In this document: piece after piece, positions 1-8,473 of the stretch | Layout of the letters: each line of letters begins with the position of its first letter | Position numbering within the stretch: the stretch's first letter is position 1 | Assembly: GCA_005882315.1 (NCBI GenBank) | Contig: VBAR01000003.1 | Location: forward strand, 151,460 to 215,459 | Source: Bacteroidota bacterium | GTDB lineage: Bacteria > Bacteroidota > Bacteroidia > Chitinophagales > Chitinophagaceae | Length of the DNA stretch: 64,000 nucleotides | Direction of reading: 5' to 3' | The notes under the pieces: model-generated | Databases searched by the model: none | Seen by the model: the letters and a program-made list of their open reading frames with translations, nothing else | What the model was told of the DNA's origin: nothing | Program-made: the position numbers and the translations under genes

Positions 1-147
1 CTGGCAGTGCTGCTGAAGAAACAGATAGGGTGGGGAATTAAAAGCCATTATTTAAGTAATTGTTTGCCAACAGGCAACAAGCCATGGGTTTTTCACATAT
101 GGGTAAAAAAAAATCCAAATCGCATAAAAAAATCTACTGCTTTCCCT

Positions 148-155
148 TACCTTTG
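148..155 (+). promoter_or_regulatory. Bacteroidota -7 box (TACCTTTG) of the rpmB operon
   Basis: TACCTTTG matches the Bacteroidota primary-sigma -7 consensus TAnnTTTG exactly and lies 23 bases before the rpmB start. A clear -33 TTTG is not visible at the usual distance. Bases 1-147 hold no gene that I recognise; one frame is open there but carries no recognisable protein. Confidence 0.6.
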
Positions 156-178
156 CCGTCCCTTAAAAATCAGAAGTC

Positions 179-415
179 ATGGCTAGAGTATGTCAGGTAA
201 CAGGTAAAAAACCAATAGGTGGAAACAAAGTTTCTCACTCAAATATCAAAACAAAACGCCGTTTTCTGCCCAATCTGCAGACAAAACGCTATTACCTGGT
301 TGAAGAAGATAAATGGATCACATTGAAAGTTTCAAGTGAAGCGATCCGCACCATTAACAAGAATGGTCTTTTCAACGTGGTCAAAGAATTAAGAAAACAA
401 GGTCAACACATTTAA
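179..415 (+). CDS. rpmB: 50S ribosomal protein L28
   Basis: A 78-residue ribosomal large-subunit protein. The N-terminus MARVCQVTGKKP followed by GGNKVSHSNIKTKRRFLPN is the L28 signature, and the length is normal for the family. It has one cysteine and so lacks the paired-cysteine zinc knuckles of zinc-binding L28. It is the first gene of a tight cluster with L33 (12-base gap) and the DUF4295 protein, the usual Bacteroidota arrangement. The -7 box just upstream suggests transcription starts about 20 bases before the ATG. Confidence 0.97.
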   Translation: MARVCQVTGKKPIGGNKVSHSNIKTKRRFLPNLQTKRYYLVEEDKWITLKVSSEAIRTINKNGLFNVVKELRKQGQHI

Positions 416-427
416 ATCGAATAGACA

Positions 428-610
428 ATGGCAAAGAAAGGAAACCGTGTACAGGTAATTCTGGAATGTACTGAGCACAAAAACAGTGGTCAGCCTGGTA
501 CCAGCCGTTACATTACTGTAAAAAACAAGAAGAACAATCCTGAAAGATTAGAGTTGAAAAAATTCAACTCGATCCTGAAGAAAGTGACTGTTCATAAAGA
601 AATCAAATAA
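428..610 (+). CDS. rpmG: 50S ribosomal protein L33
   Basis: A 60-residue large-subunit protein recognised by [17 protein letters not shown] and the middle [22 protein letters not shown]. It has a single cysteine, so it is the zinc-independent form. It sits 12 bases after rpmB and 23 before the DUF4295 gene, in one probable transcript. Confidence 0.97.
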   Translation: MAKKGNRVQVILECTEHKNSGQPGTSRYITVKNKKNNPERLELKKFNSILKKVTVHKEIK

Positions 611-633
611 CCTGATTTAAAAAATAATTTACT

Positions 634-807
634 ATGGCAAAAGCAGCTAAAACCGCGATTAAGAGCAAAGACCAGAAAGCAGCATCAGATGCAAAAAACT
701 GGACTAAAGTAATCCGTTCTGTACGCAGCCCGAAATCCGGTGCTTATACTTTTAAAGAAGCAATCGTACACAAGGATAAGATCAAAGAATTCCTCGCTCA
801 AAAATAA
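634..807 (+). CDS. DUF4295 family small basic protein
   Basis: A 57-residue lysine-rich protein beginning MAKAAKTAIKSKDQKAASDA and ending KIKEFLAQK. Small basic proteins of this type (DUF4295) follow L28 and L33 in Bacteroidota, and position plus composition suggest a ribosome-associated protein. Its molecular role is not known to me. The frame runs cleanly from ATG to TAA, and a strong terminator follows 23 bases after the stop. Confidence 0.85.
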   Translation: MAKAAKTAIKSKDQKAASDAKNWTKVIRSVRSPKSGAYTFKEAIVHKDKIKEFLAQK

Positions 808-830
808 TTTCATGAGGTAGAAAAAATATT

Positions 831-868
831 AAAAGCTGTCCGCCGTAGGCGGATGGCTTTTGTTTTTA
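831..868 (+). terminator. Intrinsic terminator of the rpmB-rpmG-DUF4295 operon
   Basis: Arms AAAAGC-TG-TCCGCC (831-844) and GGCGGA-TG-GCTTTT (848-861) pair along 14 positions, the two TG pairs being G-U wobbles, around a three-base loop, and are followed by GTTTTT. It separates the ribosomal genes from ftsY and overlaps the longest possible ftsY start at 860, arguing against that start. Confidence 0.85.
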
Positions 869-907
869 GTTGGAATTTGGTTTTTGTTATTTGTAATTTT
901 CATCATT

Positions 908-1870
908 ATGGGTTTTTTAAATAAGCTATTTGGTAAAAAAGAAAAGGAGAGCCTTGACCAGGGTTTGCAAAAAACCAAGGAAGGCTTCTTTGCCAAAATA
1001 ACAAAAGCAATTGCTGGAAAAAACACTGTTGATGAAGAAGTGTTGGATAACCTGGAAGATGCCCTGGTTAGCTCTGATGTAGGCATTGAAACAACAATCA
1101 AGATCATTGAGCGGGTAGAACAAAGGGTAGCAAAGGATAAATATTTTGGAGCTTCAGAACTTAATAGAATTTTACAGGAAGAAATTGAGTTAATGCTCGT
1201 TGATGCTCCTGCAGCTAATAGCTATGCCTTTGATTCAGAATTTCCGGCAAAGCCTTATATAATTTTAGTGGTAGGTGTAAATGGTGTTGGTAAAACAACC
1301 ACGATCGGCAAGCTTGCTTATAATTTCAAAGCGGCAGGAAAAGAAGTATTACTTGGGGCTGCAGATACATTTCGTGCAGCCGCTGTTGATCAACTTACAA
1401 TATGGAGTGAAAGAGTAGGTGTTCCAATAGTGAAGCAAGCAATGGGTAGTGACCCGGCTGCTGTGGCTTTTGACACAGTTCAAAGTGCGGTAGCAAAAGG
1501 TAGTGATGTTGTACTCATTGATACAGCCGGACGTTTACATAATAAAGCCCACCTGATGGATGAACTGGGTAAAATAAAAAGAGTGGTTCAAAAAGTAATT
1601 CCGGATGCCCCGCATGAAGTATTACTGGTGCTTGATGGAAGTACGGGTCAAAATGCACTTGAACAAGCAAAACATTTTACAGCAACAACTGATGTTACAG
1701 CATTAGCAATAACTAAACTTGATGGCACAGCAAAAGGAGGTGTTGTTCTTGCAATCGCTAATCAATTTAAAATACCTGTAAAATTTATTGGTGTTGGTGA
1801 AAAAATGGAAGACCTGCTGGTTTTTGATAAGCATGAGTTTGTGAATAGTTTATTTAATCTTGAAAAATAG
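908..1870 (+). CDS. ftsY: Signal recognition particle receptor FtsY
   Basis: SRP receptor GTPase that docks ribosome-SRP complexes at the inner membrane for cotranslational insertion. I take the ATG at 908 (MGFLNKLFGKKEKES, 320 aa). The frame is open back to an ATG at 860, but that lies inside the preceding terminator hairpin and would add only an uncharged stretch. After the N-terminal helical region the NG domain shows all GTPase motifs: GVNGVGKTTTIGKL (P-loop), DTFRAAAVDQL, DTAGRLHNK and TKLDGTAKGG. The long acidic A domain is absent, as is usual in this phylum. rimO follows after 15 bases. Confidence 0.96.
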   Translation: MGFLNKLFGKKEKESLDQGLQKTKEGFFAKITKAIAGKNTVDEEVLDNLEDALVSSDVGIETTIKIIERVEQRVAKDKYFGASELNRILQEEIELMLVDAPAANSYAFDSEFPAKPYIILVVGVNGVGKTTTIGKLAYNFKAAGKEVLLGAADTFRAAAVDQLTIWSERVGVPIVKQAMGSDPAAVAFDTVQSAVAKGSDVVLIDTAGRLHNKAHLMDELGKIKRVVQKVIPDAPHEVLLVLDGSTGQNALEQAKHFTATTDVTALAITKLDGTAKGGVVLAIANQFKIPVKFIGVGEKMEDLLVFDKHEFVNSLFNLEK

Positions 1871-1885
1871 GATTGTGTTCTTAGA

Positions 1886-3193
1886 ATGAAAACAAAAAAG
1901 CTACATAAAGACAAAGTGAACATCATCACCCTTGGGTGTAGTAAGAATATGGTGGATAGTGAAGTGCTGAGTGGTCAGTTGATGGCCAATGAGATTGATG
2001 TAGTGCATGAGAATAAAAAATCTGATCACAATATAGTTGTAGTAAATACATGTGGCTTTATTGAAAAAGCAAAAGAAGAATCTATCAATACTATCCTCGA
2101 CCAGGTTGAATTAAAAAATCGTGGTAAGCTCGATAAAGTGTATGTGACAGGTTGTTTGAGTCACCGATATAAAGATGAGCTGGAAAAAGAAATACCCGGA
2201 GTGGATGCTTTTTTTGGAACAATGGAACTTCCATTGATCTTAAAACAGTTCGATGCAGATTATAAAACTGAACTGCTGGGTGAAAGATTATTAGCTACGC
2301 CGCAACATTACGCCTATCTGAAAATTTCAGAGGGCTGTAACCGTACCTGTTCATTCTGTGCTATTCCGCTTATGCGTGGCGGACATGTAAGCAAATCAAT
2401 TGAAGAAATTGTAAAAGAAGCCGAGGGTTTGGTAAGACGTGGTGTAAAAGAAGTGATGCTGATAGCACAGGAGCTTACTTACTATGGTCTTGATATTTAT
2501 AAAAAGAGAATGTTGCCGGACCTCTTACATCGCCTGGCTGATGTAAAAGGTTTGGAATGGATCCGTTTGCATTATGCATATCCATCAAAATTTCCATTGG
2601 AGATTTTAGATGTGATGCGTGAACGGGAAAATATCTGTAACTATCTCGATATGCCGTTGCAGCATGCTGCAAACAATATGCTGAAAGCAATGAAGCGTCA
2701 GATAACAAGAGAAGAAATGGAAGATCTGATTGTTGCAGTAAGAGAAAAAGTTCCTGGTATTTGTTTACGTACGACTTTAATTGCCGGGTTTCCCGGTGAA
2801 ACGCAGGATGATGTTGATGAACTGAAATTATTTTTACAGAAACAACGTTTCGATCGTGTTGGCATTTTTACATACTCACATGAAGAAGGAACATCTGCTC
2901 ATGATTTGATTGATGATGTGCCTGCAGATGAGAAGGAGAGAAGGGCACAGGAGATAATGGAAACACAACAGGAAATTTCATTTGAATTGAACCAGGAAAA
3001 AGTAGGAAAGGTTTTCAAAACACTTATTGATAAAAAAGAAGCTGGTCGCTATTTAGGCCGTACAGAATTTGATTCGGTGGAAGTAGATAATGAAGTGGTG
3101 ATTCATTCTTCAAAGAAATTACCCATCGGTGAATTTGTTAATGTGAAGATCACAAAGGCTTTTGACTACGATCTGGAAGGAGAAGTGGTTTAG
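1886..3193 (+). CDS. rimO: Ribosomal protein S12 methylthiotransferase RimO
   Basis: A 435-residue radical-SAM enzyme that methylthiolates the conserved aspartate of ribosomal protein S12. Domains in order: N-terminal UPF0004 domain starting VNIITLGCSKNMVDSEVLSGQL with cysteines for the second iron-sulfur cluster (also VVNTCGF and VTGCLS); radical-SAM core with SEGCNRTCSFCAIP, cysteines C151, C155 and C158; C-terminal TRAM domain. The C-S-K-N-x-V-D-S-E signature separates RimO from MiaB. It is probably co-transcribed with ftsY. Confidence 0.96.
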   Translation: MKTKKLHKDKVNIITLGCSKNMVDSEVLSGQLMANEIDVVHENKKSDHNIVVVNTCGFIEKAKEESINTILDQVELKNRGKLDKVYVTGCLSHRYKDELEKEIPGVDAFFGTMELPLILKQFDADYKTELLGERLLATPQHYAYLKISEGCNRTCSFCAIPLMRGGHVSKSIEEIVKEAEGLVRRGVKEVMLIAQELTYYGLDIYKKRMLPDLLHRLADVKGLEWIRLHYAYPSKFPLEILDVMRERENICNYLDMPLQHAANNMLKAMKRQITREEMEDLIVAVREKVPGICLRTTLIAGFPGETQDDVDELKLFLQKQRFDRVGIFTYSHEEGTSAHDLIDDVPADEKERRAQEIMETQQEISFELNQEKVGKVFKTLIDKKEAGRYLGRTEFDSVEVDNEVVIHSSKKLPIGEFVNVKITKAFDYDLEGEVV

Positions 3194-3205
3194 ACCCTTG
3201 TCATC

Positions 3206-3556
3206 TTACTCTCTTAAAATCTTCTCCATTTTCTTTCCTTTTGCCAACTCGTCCACCAACTTATCCATATACCGGATCTGTTGCATGAGTTTGTCTTCGA
3301 TGTCTTCTACACGGTATCCACAAATTACGCCGGTGATCTTTGAAGCATTTGGATTCATTTTGGGAGCCTCGGCGAAAAAGGTTTTAAGATCACTTTTCTT
3401 GTCGATCTGCTTTTGCAATGTTTGCTTGTTGTACCCCGTTAGCCAAAAGATAACAGTTTCCAGCTCAGCCTTTGTGCGTTCCTTTCCCTCTACTTTTTTT
3501 ATATATAAGGAATAGATACTGGCAAAACTGTACGCAAATACTCTTGTATAATCCAT
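3206..3556 (-). CDS. DUF2200 family protein
   Basis: A 116-residue protein with the features of DUF2200: an N-terminal FAYSFASIYSLYIKKVEGKERTK-type segment, a WLTGY motif and ITGVICGYRVEDIEDKLMQQIRYMDKLVDEL. No catalytic residues can be proposed, and the family has no established function. It is convergent with rimO, with only 12 bases between them. There is no signal peptide, so it is probably cytoplasmic. Confidence 0.8.
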   Translation of the reverse strand: MDYTRVFAYSFASIYSLYIKKVEGKERTKAELETVIFWLTGYNKQTLQKQIDKKSDLKTFFAEAPKMNPNASKITGVICGYRVEDIEDKLMQQIRYMDKLVDELAKGKKMEKILRE

Positions 3557-3601
3557 TTTATTTGTTGTTATTTTTTTAGTTGATTTCTTGTAGTCAACCC
3601 C

Positions 3602-3634
3602 AAGTTCTCATTTCAAATTTAATTAAATCCCAAC
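3602..3634. repeat. Degenerate intergenic repeat, copy 1
   Basis: AAGTTCTCATTTC followed by AAATTTAATTAAATCCCAA. It matches related stretches at 4475-4507 and 11717-11750, all next to the 5' ends of small minus-strand accessory genes. The 198-base gap 3557-3754 otherwise holds only AT-rich DNA and the border motif at 3730. Confidence 0.45.
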
Positions 3635-3729
3635 GTATAAATTAGGAAGCATTAAATAATTATGACCTAAAGCAATTGATAGGGGAGGCAATTATACACT
3701 TGCTTAATCTTCGGCTGAGTGAAGGCAAT

Positions 3730-3746
3730 GTTATGGGTTGATTTTT
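3730..3746 (+). repeat. Cassette-border-like motif (GTTATGGGTTGATTTTT)
   Basis: Seventeen bases just beyond the 3' end of the VOC gene. They match 10974-10990 (GTTAGCGGTAGATTTTT) at 14 of 17 positions; the second copy lies at the 3' end of another orphan minus-strand gene. The GTTA core resembles integron recombination-site cores, but no integrase is in view. Confidence 0.4.
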
Positions 3747-3754
3747 ATTTGATT

Positions 3755-4144
3755 TTAACCTTCATACTTGTGAAATTCACTTATTGTCAAATAATATCCG
3801 TCTGGATCTTTAATTGAAAATTCCTTTTTCATTGAGTTTGGATTTAAGTGAATATCTTCTTCAATAGGCCAACCTGTTTTTTCAACATTGTGGCGTATAA
3901 AATTCATATTCCCTGTCCTGAAATAAATGATTAGCCCATTGCCAGGGGTAATATGTGGGTTTGCCATTGTAGGATGCCCGTGTTCTCCCCATTTGTGAAG
4001 ACAAATTAAGACCTCATCTTTTTCAGAGATCAAAACATCAAATTCTTTTCCTCCGTGCATGCTTCTGCAATCAAACATTGATTGATACCATTTAGAACTG
4101 GCTTCAACATCTTTTACAGCTATTATTGGGTCAATTTTTGTCAT
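3755..4144 (-). CDS. VOC superfamily (glyoxalase/bleomycin-resistance-like) protein
   Basis: A 129-residue single VOC module. It starts KIDPIIAVKDVEASSKWYQSMF, the classical first beta-alpha unit with the WY pair, and ends FSIKDPDGYYLTISEF, the DPDG motif of the last strands. It probably works as a dimer. Substrate cannot be told: the family includes glyoxalases, dioxygenases and antibiotic-binding proteins. The next gene upstream (4152-4394) is seven bases away and probably shares its transcript. Confidence 0.8.
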   Translation of the reverse strand: MTKIDPIIAVKDVEASSKWYQSMFDCRSMHGGKEFDVLISEKDEVLICLHKWGEHGHPTMANPHITPGNGLIIYFRTGNMNFIRHNVEKTGWPIEEDIHLNPNSMKKEFSIKDPDGYYLTISEFHKYEG

Positions 4145-4151
4145 CGTTGAT

Positions 4152-4394
4152 TTATGCCTTTGGATTTTGTATGTCCAAAGATTGACGATATTTTACACAA
4201 CCTTTTATAAATTCCGACCATTCAGGCACAGAAATTTTTGGATCTATTTTTTCAGGCAACAGGGACCAAAGCTCTGGATGGTGCCAACATAATTCCTGGC
4301 CAGTGCTGTCCCGATGTTCACGTATTCCTGCTCTCAGTTTTTTTATTTCTTCTATGAGCTGGTCTCTACTCATTTGCTGTATATCTTCATCCAT
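4152..4394 (-). CDS. Conserved small hypothetical protein
   Basis: An 80-residue protein with an N-terminal helix (MSRDQLIEEIKKLRAGIREHRD) followed by LCWHHPELWSLLPE and GCVKYRQSLD. I recall short proteins with this HRD / CWHHPxLWxLLP signature from other bacteria but know no function. It has no signal peptide or membrane segment. It lies just upstream of the VOC gene and is probably co-transcribed with it. Confidence 0.6.
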   Translation of the reverse strand: MDEDIQQMSRDQLIEEIKKLRAGIREHRDSTGQELCWHHPELWSLLPEKIDPKISVPEWSEFIKGCVKYRQSLDIQNPKA

Positions 4395-4474
4395 TATTTT
4401 AAATTAAAGTAGTTTTTGTTATAGGTTTAAACAATTGTCCATTTTTGCATTGCGCCCAATCTGCTTATTGCCGC

Positions 4475-4507
4475 AAGTCTTGTTCCAAATTTAATTAATT
4501 CCCAAAA
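4475..4507. repeat. Degenerate intergenic repeat, copy 2
   Basis: AAGTCTTGTTCC then AAATTTAATTAATTCCCAAAA, clearly related to 3602-3634 and 11717-11750. It lies in the divergent gap between the small hypothetical gene and ppk. The rest of the 207-base gap 4395-4601 shows no certain promoter; TATCTTAG at 4576-4583 is a poor -7 candidate for ppk. Confidence 0.45.
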
Positions 4508-4601
4508 GCCGAAATGAACAGGTAATACTATAAATACATTCCGGATTCTTAATCCTCCAATCCCAGACAATCCATTATCTTAGTCAATCTAACCAAAGCA
4601 T

Positions 4602-6680
4602 ATGGCCGATAACCAATTTACTTTCCTTAACCGTGACCTGAGCTGGCTTAGTTTTAATCATCGTGTGCTGCTGGAAGCAGGTGATGAATCGGTGCCACTA
4701 TACAGCCGCATCCAGTTTCTATCTATTTTTTCTTCCAATCTCGATGAGTTCTTCCGGGTTCGGATGCCATCAATTTTTGCTTTTACAAGTATTAATGCAA
4801 AAAAGACTCCTTTGCGTGAAGAATATCCTGAAGACCTGGTGATGACGGTGAAAAATATGATCCAGAAACAACTGGAGGGTTTTGGAAAAATATTAAAAAC
4901 ACAAATACTACCAGGGCTTGAGCAAAATAATATTCATTTGTATTATGGTGATGCCATCAGGAACGAGCATAAAGAATCCGTGAAGGATTATTTTCTTTCA
5001 AAGGTTCTCTCTTTTATACAACCTGTGATCCTGAAAAAAGAAAATCAGCTAAATGTTTTTCTCGAAAATAATTATCTCTATTTTATTGTACATGCAGAAA
5101 TGTTGAATGAACCGGGTCAGCCGGTTTATGCATTGCTGAATATTCCATCCGACCAATTGCCGCGGTTTTCCGAATTGCAAAAATTGGAGGACACAAACTA
5201 CCTGCTTTTTTTAGATGATGTGATACGGGAGAATATCACTGAAATATTTTCGGGTTATAAAATTCAGGGTGCCTATAGTGTGAAGCTAACCCGTGACGCA
5301 GACTTGAATCTTGAGGATGAATTTGCCGGTGATATTGCAGAGAAGATCGAAAAGCAATTAAGCAAAAGAGATATCGGTTCTGCTACCCGTTTTTTATTTG
5401 ATGGGCGTATGCCTCCGGAAATAAGAGAGTTTGTAAAAAATTATTTCAAACTGCCGGAAGATGAAATGGTGGAAGGTGGTCGCTATCATAACCTGAAAGA
5501 CCTGGGAAGCCTCCCGAATCCTGGTGGTAAAAAATTGAGTTATGAAAACTGGCCGGCCATACCACATGCCGGTTTTACGAATGACCGGCCCATTTTTGAA
5601 ATTATAAAAGATGGCGAAAAGCTTCTTCACCTGCCATACCAATCTTACAATTATATTCTGAGGTTCTTTAATGAAGCAGCAATAGATCCGAAAGTAAAAG
5701 AGATCTATGTAACGCTTTACCGGGTAGCTGCCAATTCACATATTGTAAATGCACTTATCAGCGCTGCAAAAAATGGAAAGAAGGTAACAGTGTTTGTTGA
5801 ATTGAAAGCAAGATTTGATGAAGCCAATAATATCCGCTGGAGTAAAAAGATGAAAACAGCAGGAGTAAAGATCGTGAATTCTATTCCGGGCTTGAAAGTG
5901 CATGCAAAGGTTGCATTGATAAGCCGCTATGAAGAAAGCCAACTAGAGCATTACTCTTTGATGGCTACTGGTAATTTTAACGAATCCACCGCTAAATTTT
6001 ATACAGACCATGTTTTCTTTACCAATAAAAAAGAATTTAGCGATGAGCTGCAGGAGTTATTTTATTACCTGCAGTCAAGATCTCAACCTGGGCAGTATGG
6101 GAAAATTAATTTCAAGCACTTGTTGGTTTCCCAATTCAATTTGGTGAAACGCTTCCGTAAAATGATTGACAGGGAAATTGAAAATGCAAAGGCGGGTTTG
6201 CCAGCAAATATTATTATTAAAGTAAATAACCTGCAGGAAAGGGAGATGATCGAAAAATTGTATGAAGCAAGCAATGCGGGAGTAAAAATTCAATTAATAG
6301 TTCGAAGCATTTGTTGTGTAGCGCCGGGTATTCCCGGACAAAGCGAAAACATAACCATACATAGAATTGTTGACCGCTATCTTGAACATGCAAGAATTTT
6401 TATGTTTTATAATAACGGCCAGCCGGAGTTTTATATGGGTAGCGCCGATTGGATGAGTCGTAACCTGTTTAGCCGCATCGAAGTTGTATTTCCTGTTTAT
6501 GATGAAAAAATGAAAGAAGAGATCAGCAACATACTTCAATTGCAGCTCAGCGATAACAGTAAAGCAGTTTTACTCAAGGCTGATCTAAGCAATGAAAAAA
6601 TTGATCCGCAAGACAAAGAACCTCTTGCTTCACAGGAAGCTATTTACAATTTTATAAAAGAAAGAAAACACGAGGCCTAA
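4602..6680 (+). CDS. ppk1: Polyphosphate kinase 1
   Basis: A 692-residue enzyme that reversibly makes inorganic polyphosphate from ATP. The order of domains is typical: N-terminal helical domain opening with FLNRDLSWLSFNHRVL, head domain, then two phospholipase-D-like catalytic domains. The autophosphorylated histidine is probably H434 in KVHAKVALISR, and the second active-site histidine is H596 in RYLEHARIFMF. GNFNESTAKFYTDH and YMGSADWMSRNL are also standard. It stands alone, with divergent and convergent neighbours of unrelated function. Confidence 0.96.
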   Translation: MADNQFTFLNRDLSWLSFNHRVLLEAGDESVPLYSRIQFLSIFSSNLDEFFRVRMPSIFAFTSINAKKTPLREEYPEDLVMTVKNMIQKQLEGFGKILKTQILPGLEQNNIHLYYGDAIRNEHKESVKDYFLSKVLSFIQPVILKKENQLNVFLENNYLYFIVHAEMLNEPGQPVYALLNIPSDQLPRFSELQKLEDTNYLLFLDDVIRENITEIFSGYKIQGAYSVKLTRDADLNLEDEFAGDIAEKIEKQLSKRDIGSATRFLFDGRMPPEIREFVKNYFKLPEDEMVEGGRYHNLKDLGSLPNPGGKKLSYENWPAIPHAGFTNDRPIFEIIKDGEKLLHLPYQSYNYILRFFNEAAIDPKVKEIYVTLYRVAANSHIVNALISAAKNGKKVTVFVELKARFDEANNIRWSKKMKTAGVKIVNSIPGLKVHAKVALISRYEESQLEHYSLMATGNFNESTAKFYTDHVFFTNKKEFSDELQELFYYLQSRSQPGQYGKINFKHLLVSQFNLVKRFRKMIDREIENAKAGLPANIIIKVNNLQEREMIEKLYEASNAGVKIQLIVRSICCVAPGIPGQSENITIHRIVDRYLEHARIFMFYNNGQPEFYMGSADWMSRNLFSRIEVVFPVYDEKMKEEISNILQLQLSDNSKAVLLKADLSNEKIDPQDKEPLASQEAIYNFIKERKHEA

Positions 6681-6719
6681 TTCGTTTACGTTCCTGTCAA
6701 CACACCCAGACGTGGCTGG

Positions 6720-7298
6720 TTATTCTTTTGCTGCTCTTTCAATATTCCTGTCCGGTATCAGCCACATAATGGCAACAAGGAGGATAAGGATACCGCCAGC
6801 AAGAGCATTATAAAGTGCTGCAATCATTGCGATCGTGTAAATAATACAGGAGATAGATCCTTTTTTAGACTGCTTTCTAAGCAATTCAAGCAAAGCTTCA
6901 TTATTCCGGTTACAGGCTTTCATTACCATTAGTAAGATGTAATAAGCAACGCCGCAGAGATTCTCCAGCAATGCATAAACAGCAACTGTTTTTTTCTCAA
7001 AATGATTTTCACCCATCCAGCCGGTGGCAAAAGGAATAAGTGATAGCCAGAATAATAAATGCAGGTTTGCCCACAAGATGCTGCCTCTTACTTCTTTTAT
7101 TGTATGAATGAGATGATGATGATTACCCCAATAAATGCCGAGCATAGTAAAACTTACTATGTAGCTTATGAAAACAGGCCAGAGTTTTAATAAAGCATCC
7201 CATGTAGCTTCATGGGGAACTTTTAACTCAAGTACCATGATGGTAATAATAATAGCGATTACACCATCGCTGAACATTTCGAGTCTTGCTTTGTTCAT
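6720..7298 (-). CDS. TMEM175/DUF1211 family potassium-channel-like membrane protein
   Basis: A 192-residue integral membrane protein. The first helix carries the family signature RLEMFSDGVIAIIITIMVLELKVP, whose FSD motif lines the pore in bacterial TMEM175 channels. Further hydrophobic segments (about 40-60, 75-95, 110-130, 155-180) give roughly six helices, the normal single-repeat bacterial form. Potassium conductance is known for the family; the role here is inferred. Confidence 0.85.
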   Translation of the reverse strand: MNKARLEMFSDGVIAIIITIMVLELKVPHEATWDALLKLWPVFISYIVSFTMLGIYWGNHHHLIHTIKEVRGSILWANLHLLFWLSLIPFATGWMGENHFEKKTVAVYALLENLCGVAYYILLMVMKACNRNNEALLELLRKQSKKGSISCIIYTIAMIAALYNALAGGILILLVAIMWLIPDRNIERAAKE

Positions 7299-7343
7299 TC
7301 TGCGAATTTAAGGAAACTGGATTTGCGGAAGCGGCAATCAGTA

Positions 7344-7829
7344 TTAGTTTTTGTTTGCCTGTAAAAGAATTTTCTTTATAAGAACAATTTGTCCCAGGTG
7401 GTAATGCGTATGCTCAATAATGCCATGAAGATTCCTGTGATAGGTCCCGTATTTTTCATCCGAGAAGATTTGGTCAAGCTTGCTATCGGGTAACTGCTCG
7501 ATCAAGCTGGCAAATTTTTCAGCATCAACCCATGTTTTGTTCAGCAAATTTTCCCAATCTCCTTGTGATTTGATCGGCGGAAGATCAAAACTATATTTAT
7601 CATGTGCATCCAATGGTTGTCCGTGTAATACTTTCAACACAACGCCTACATAATAGTTCATATGGAAAACCAATACAGCAATCGTATTAAAAGTATAAAC
7701 CTTTGCTGTGGCTTGTTGCCATGATACATCAGCCAATGTTTCCTTAAGATTTACCGACGTCCAGTTGCCACCGAAATAGACTTCGCGGAAATGTTTGGCT
7801 ATTTGTACAGATAAAATATTCTTGTTCAC
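7344..7829 (-). CDS. DinB-like (DUF1572-type) four-helix protein, GTG start
   Basis: A 161-residue putative metal-dependent protein of the DinB/YfiT fold. Histidines placed as in the family occur in VFHMNYYVGVVL and near the C-terminus in IIEHTHYHLGQIVLIKK. The start codon is GTG at 7829, and it overlaps the TGA of the upstream membrane-protein gene (GTGA, 7826-7829), so translation of the two is probably coupled. The family includes thiol-dependent transferases; the activity here is unknown. Confidence 0.75.
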   Translation of the reverse strand: MNKNILSVQIAKHFREVYFGGNWTSVNLKETLADVSWQQATAKVYTFNTIAVLVFHMNYYVGVVLKVLHGQPLDAHDKYSFDLPPIKSQGDWENLLNKTWVDAEKFASLIEQLPDSKLDQIFSDEKYGTYHRNLHGIIEHTHYHLGQIVLIKKILLQANKN

Positions 7830-8113
7830 ACCTTTTTTTGTTTAAAAATTGAAGACAGCCGTTCAATTACAAAAGCGTAAAAAATAATATTTAAAAGTAA
7901 TCCCAAATAGAAAGTTGCGGATGTTCGGCTGAAAAAATCCCAAAGTAATGTGTGTGTTGGGAAACGAAATATTTTATAGAAGGAGACAAGGATTGAACTG
8001 TTTCCCGTTCTTTCATCGAAAGCCCAAGCCCCAAAAAAAGATAATATTGTCAAAAAAACAATAACAAAAAATGAAATTACCAGGGATGCAATATTGATAG
8101 GTCGTTTAAGCAT
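7826..8113 (-). CDS. Small two-helix membrane protein, unknown function
   Basis: A 95-residue protein with one strongly hydrophobic helix near residues 10-30 (SLVISFFVIVFLTILSFFGAW) and another near 65-85 (ATFYLGLLLNIIFYAFVI), ending in a basic tail KQKKV. I do not recognise a family. Its stop overlaps the GTG start of the DinB-like gene by four bases. Confidence 0.6.
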   Translation of the reverse strand: MLKRPINIASLVISFFVIVFLTILSFFGAWAFDERTGNSSILVSFYKIFRFPTHTLLWDFFSRTSATFYLGLLLNIIFYAFVIERLSSIFKQKKV

Positions 8114-8132
8114 CGTTGATGGAATTATATAA

Positions 8133-8441
8133 TTAATCCCGGTATAAAATAGTTATTGATTCTATTTCTTCATGAAAATGCCGGTCAAGAAATCCTAAAA
8201 ATGAATGCAGCAGTTGCCAGTCATTAGTTTCAGTTGATCTCATTTTCAATTCAAAAATTGAAATATCATTATTTGCTTTATGATAATCAATTTGCCCACT
8301 ATAGCTAACATGTTTCCATCGGTTAGGCTTAACCCTATGAAGAGTTCCCCTGTTCTTCTTTCTTAGTTCAATCTCTTTTCTCCTCATCAGGGTGTAAAGA
8401 TTTTCACTACCCGGTTTTGAGACAACTTGTACGATTCTCAT
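8133..8441 (-). CDS. Hypothetical protein
   Basis: A 102-residue basic protein without signal peptide or membrane helices. Visible features are an arginine- and lysine-rich segment (MRRKEIELRKKNRGTLHRVK) and a C-terminal half rich in aromatic residues (LLHSFLGFLDRHFHEEIESI). I do not recognise it. Codon use resembles its neighbours, and it could share a transcript with the gene 19 bases downstream. Confidence 0.5.
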   Translation of the reverse strand: MRIVQVVSKPGSENLYTLMRRKEIELRKKNRGTLHRVKPNRWKHVSYSGQIDYHKANNDISIFELKMRSTETNDWQLLHSFLGFLDRHFHEEIESITILYRD

Positions 8442-8473
8442 AATTGTAATTTTAAATTAATTAAAATCAACTC

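Noticed and set aside
1..183. Open frame at the left edge that might be the end of an upstream protein
   Set aside because: It runs through the rpmB promoter and into the rpmB start, with no protein-like composition.
860..907. Upstream start for ftsY giving 16 extra residues
   Set aside because: The ATG at 860 lies inside the terminator stem of the preceding operon, and the extra residues are unlike FtsY N-termini.
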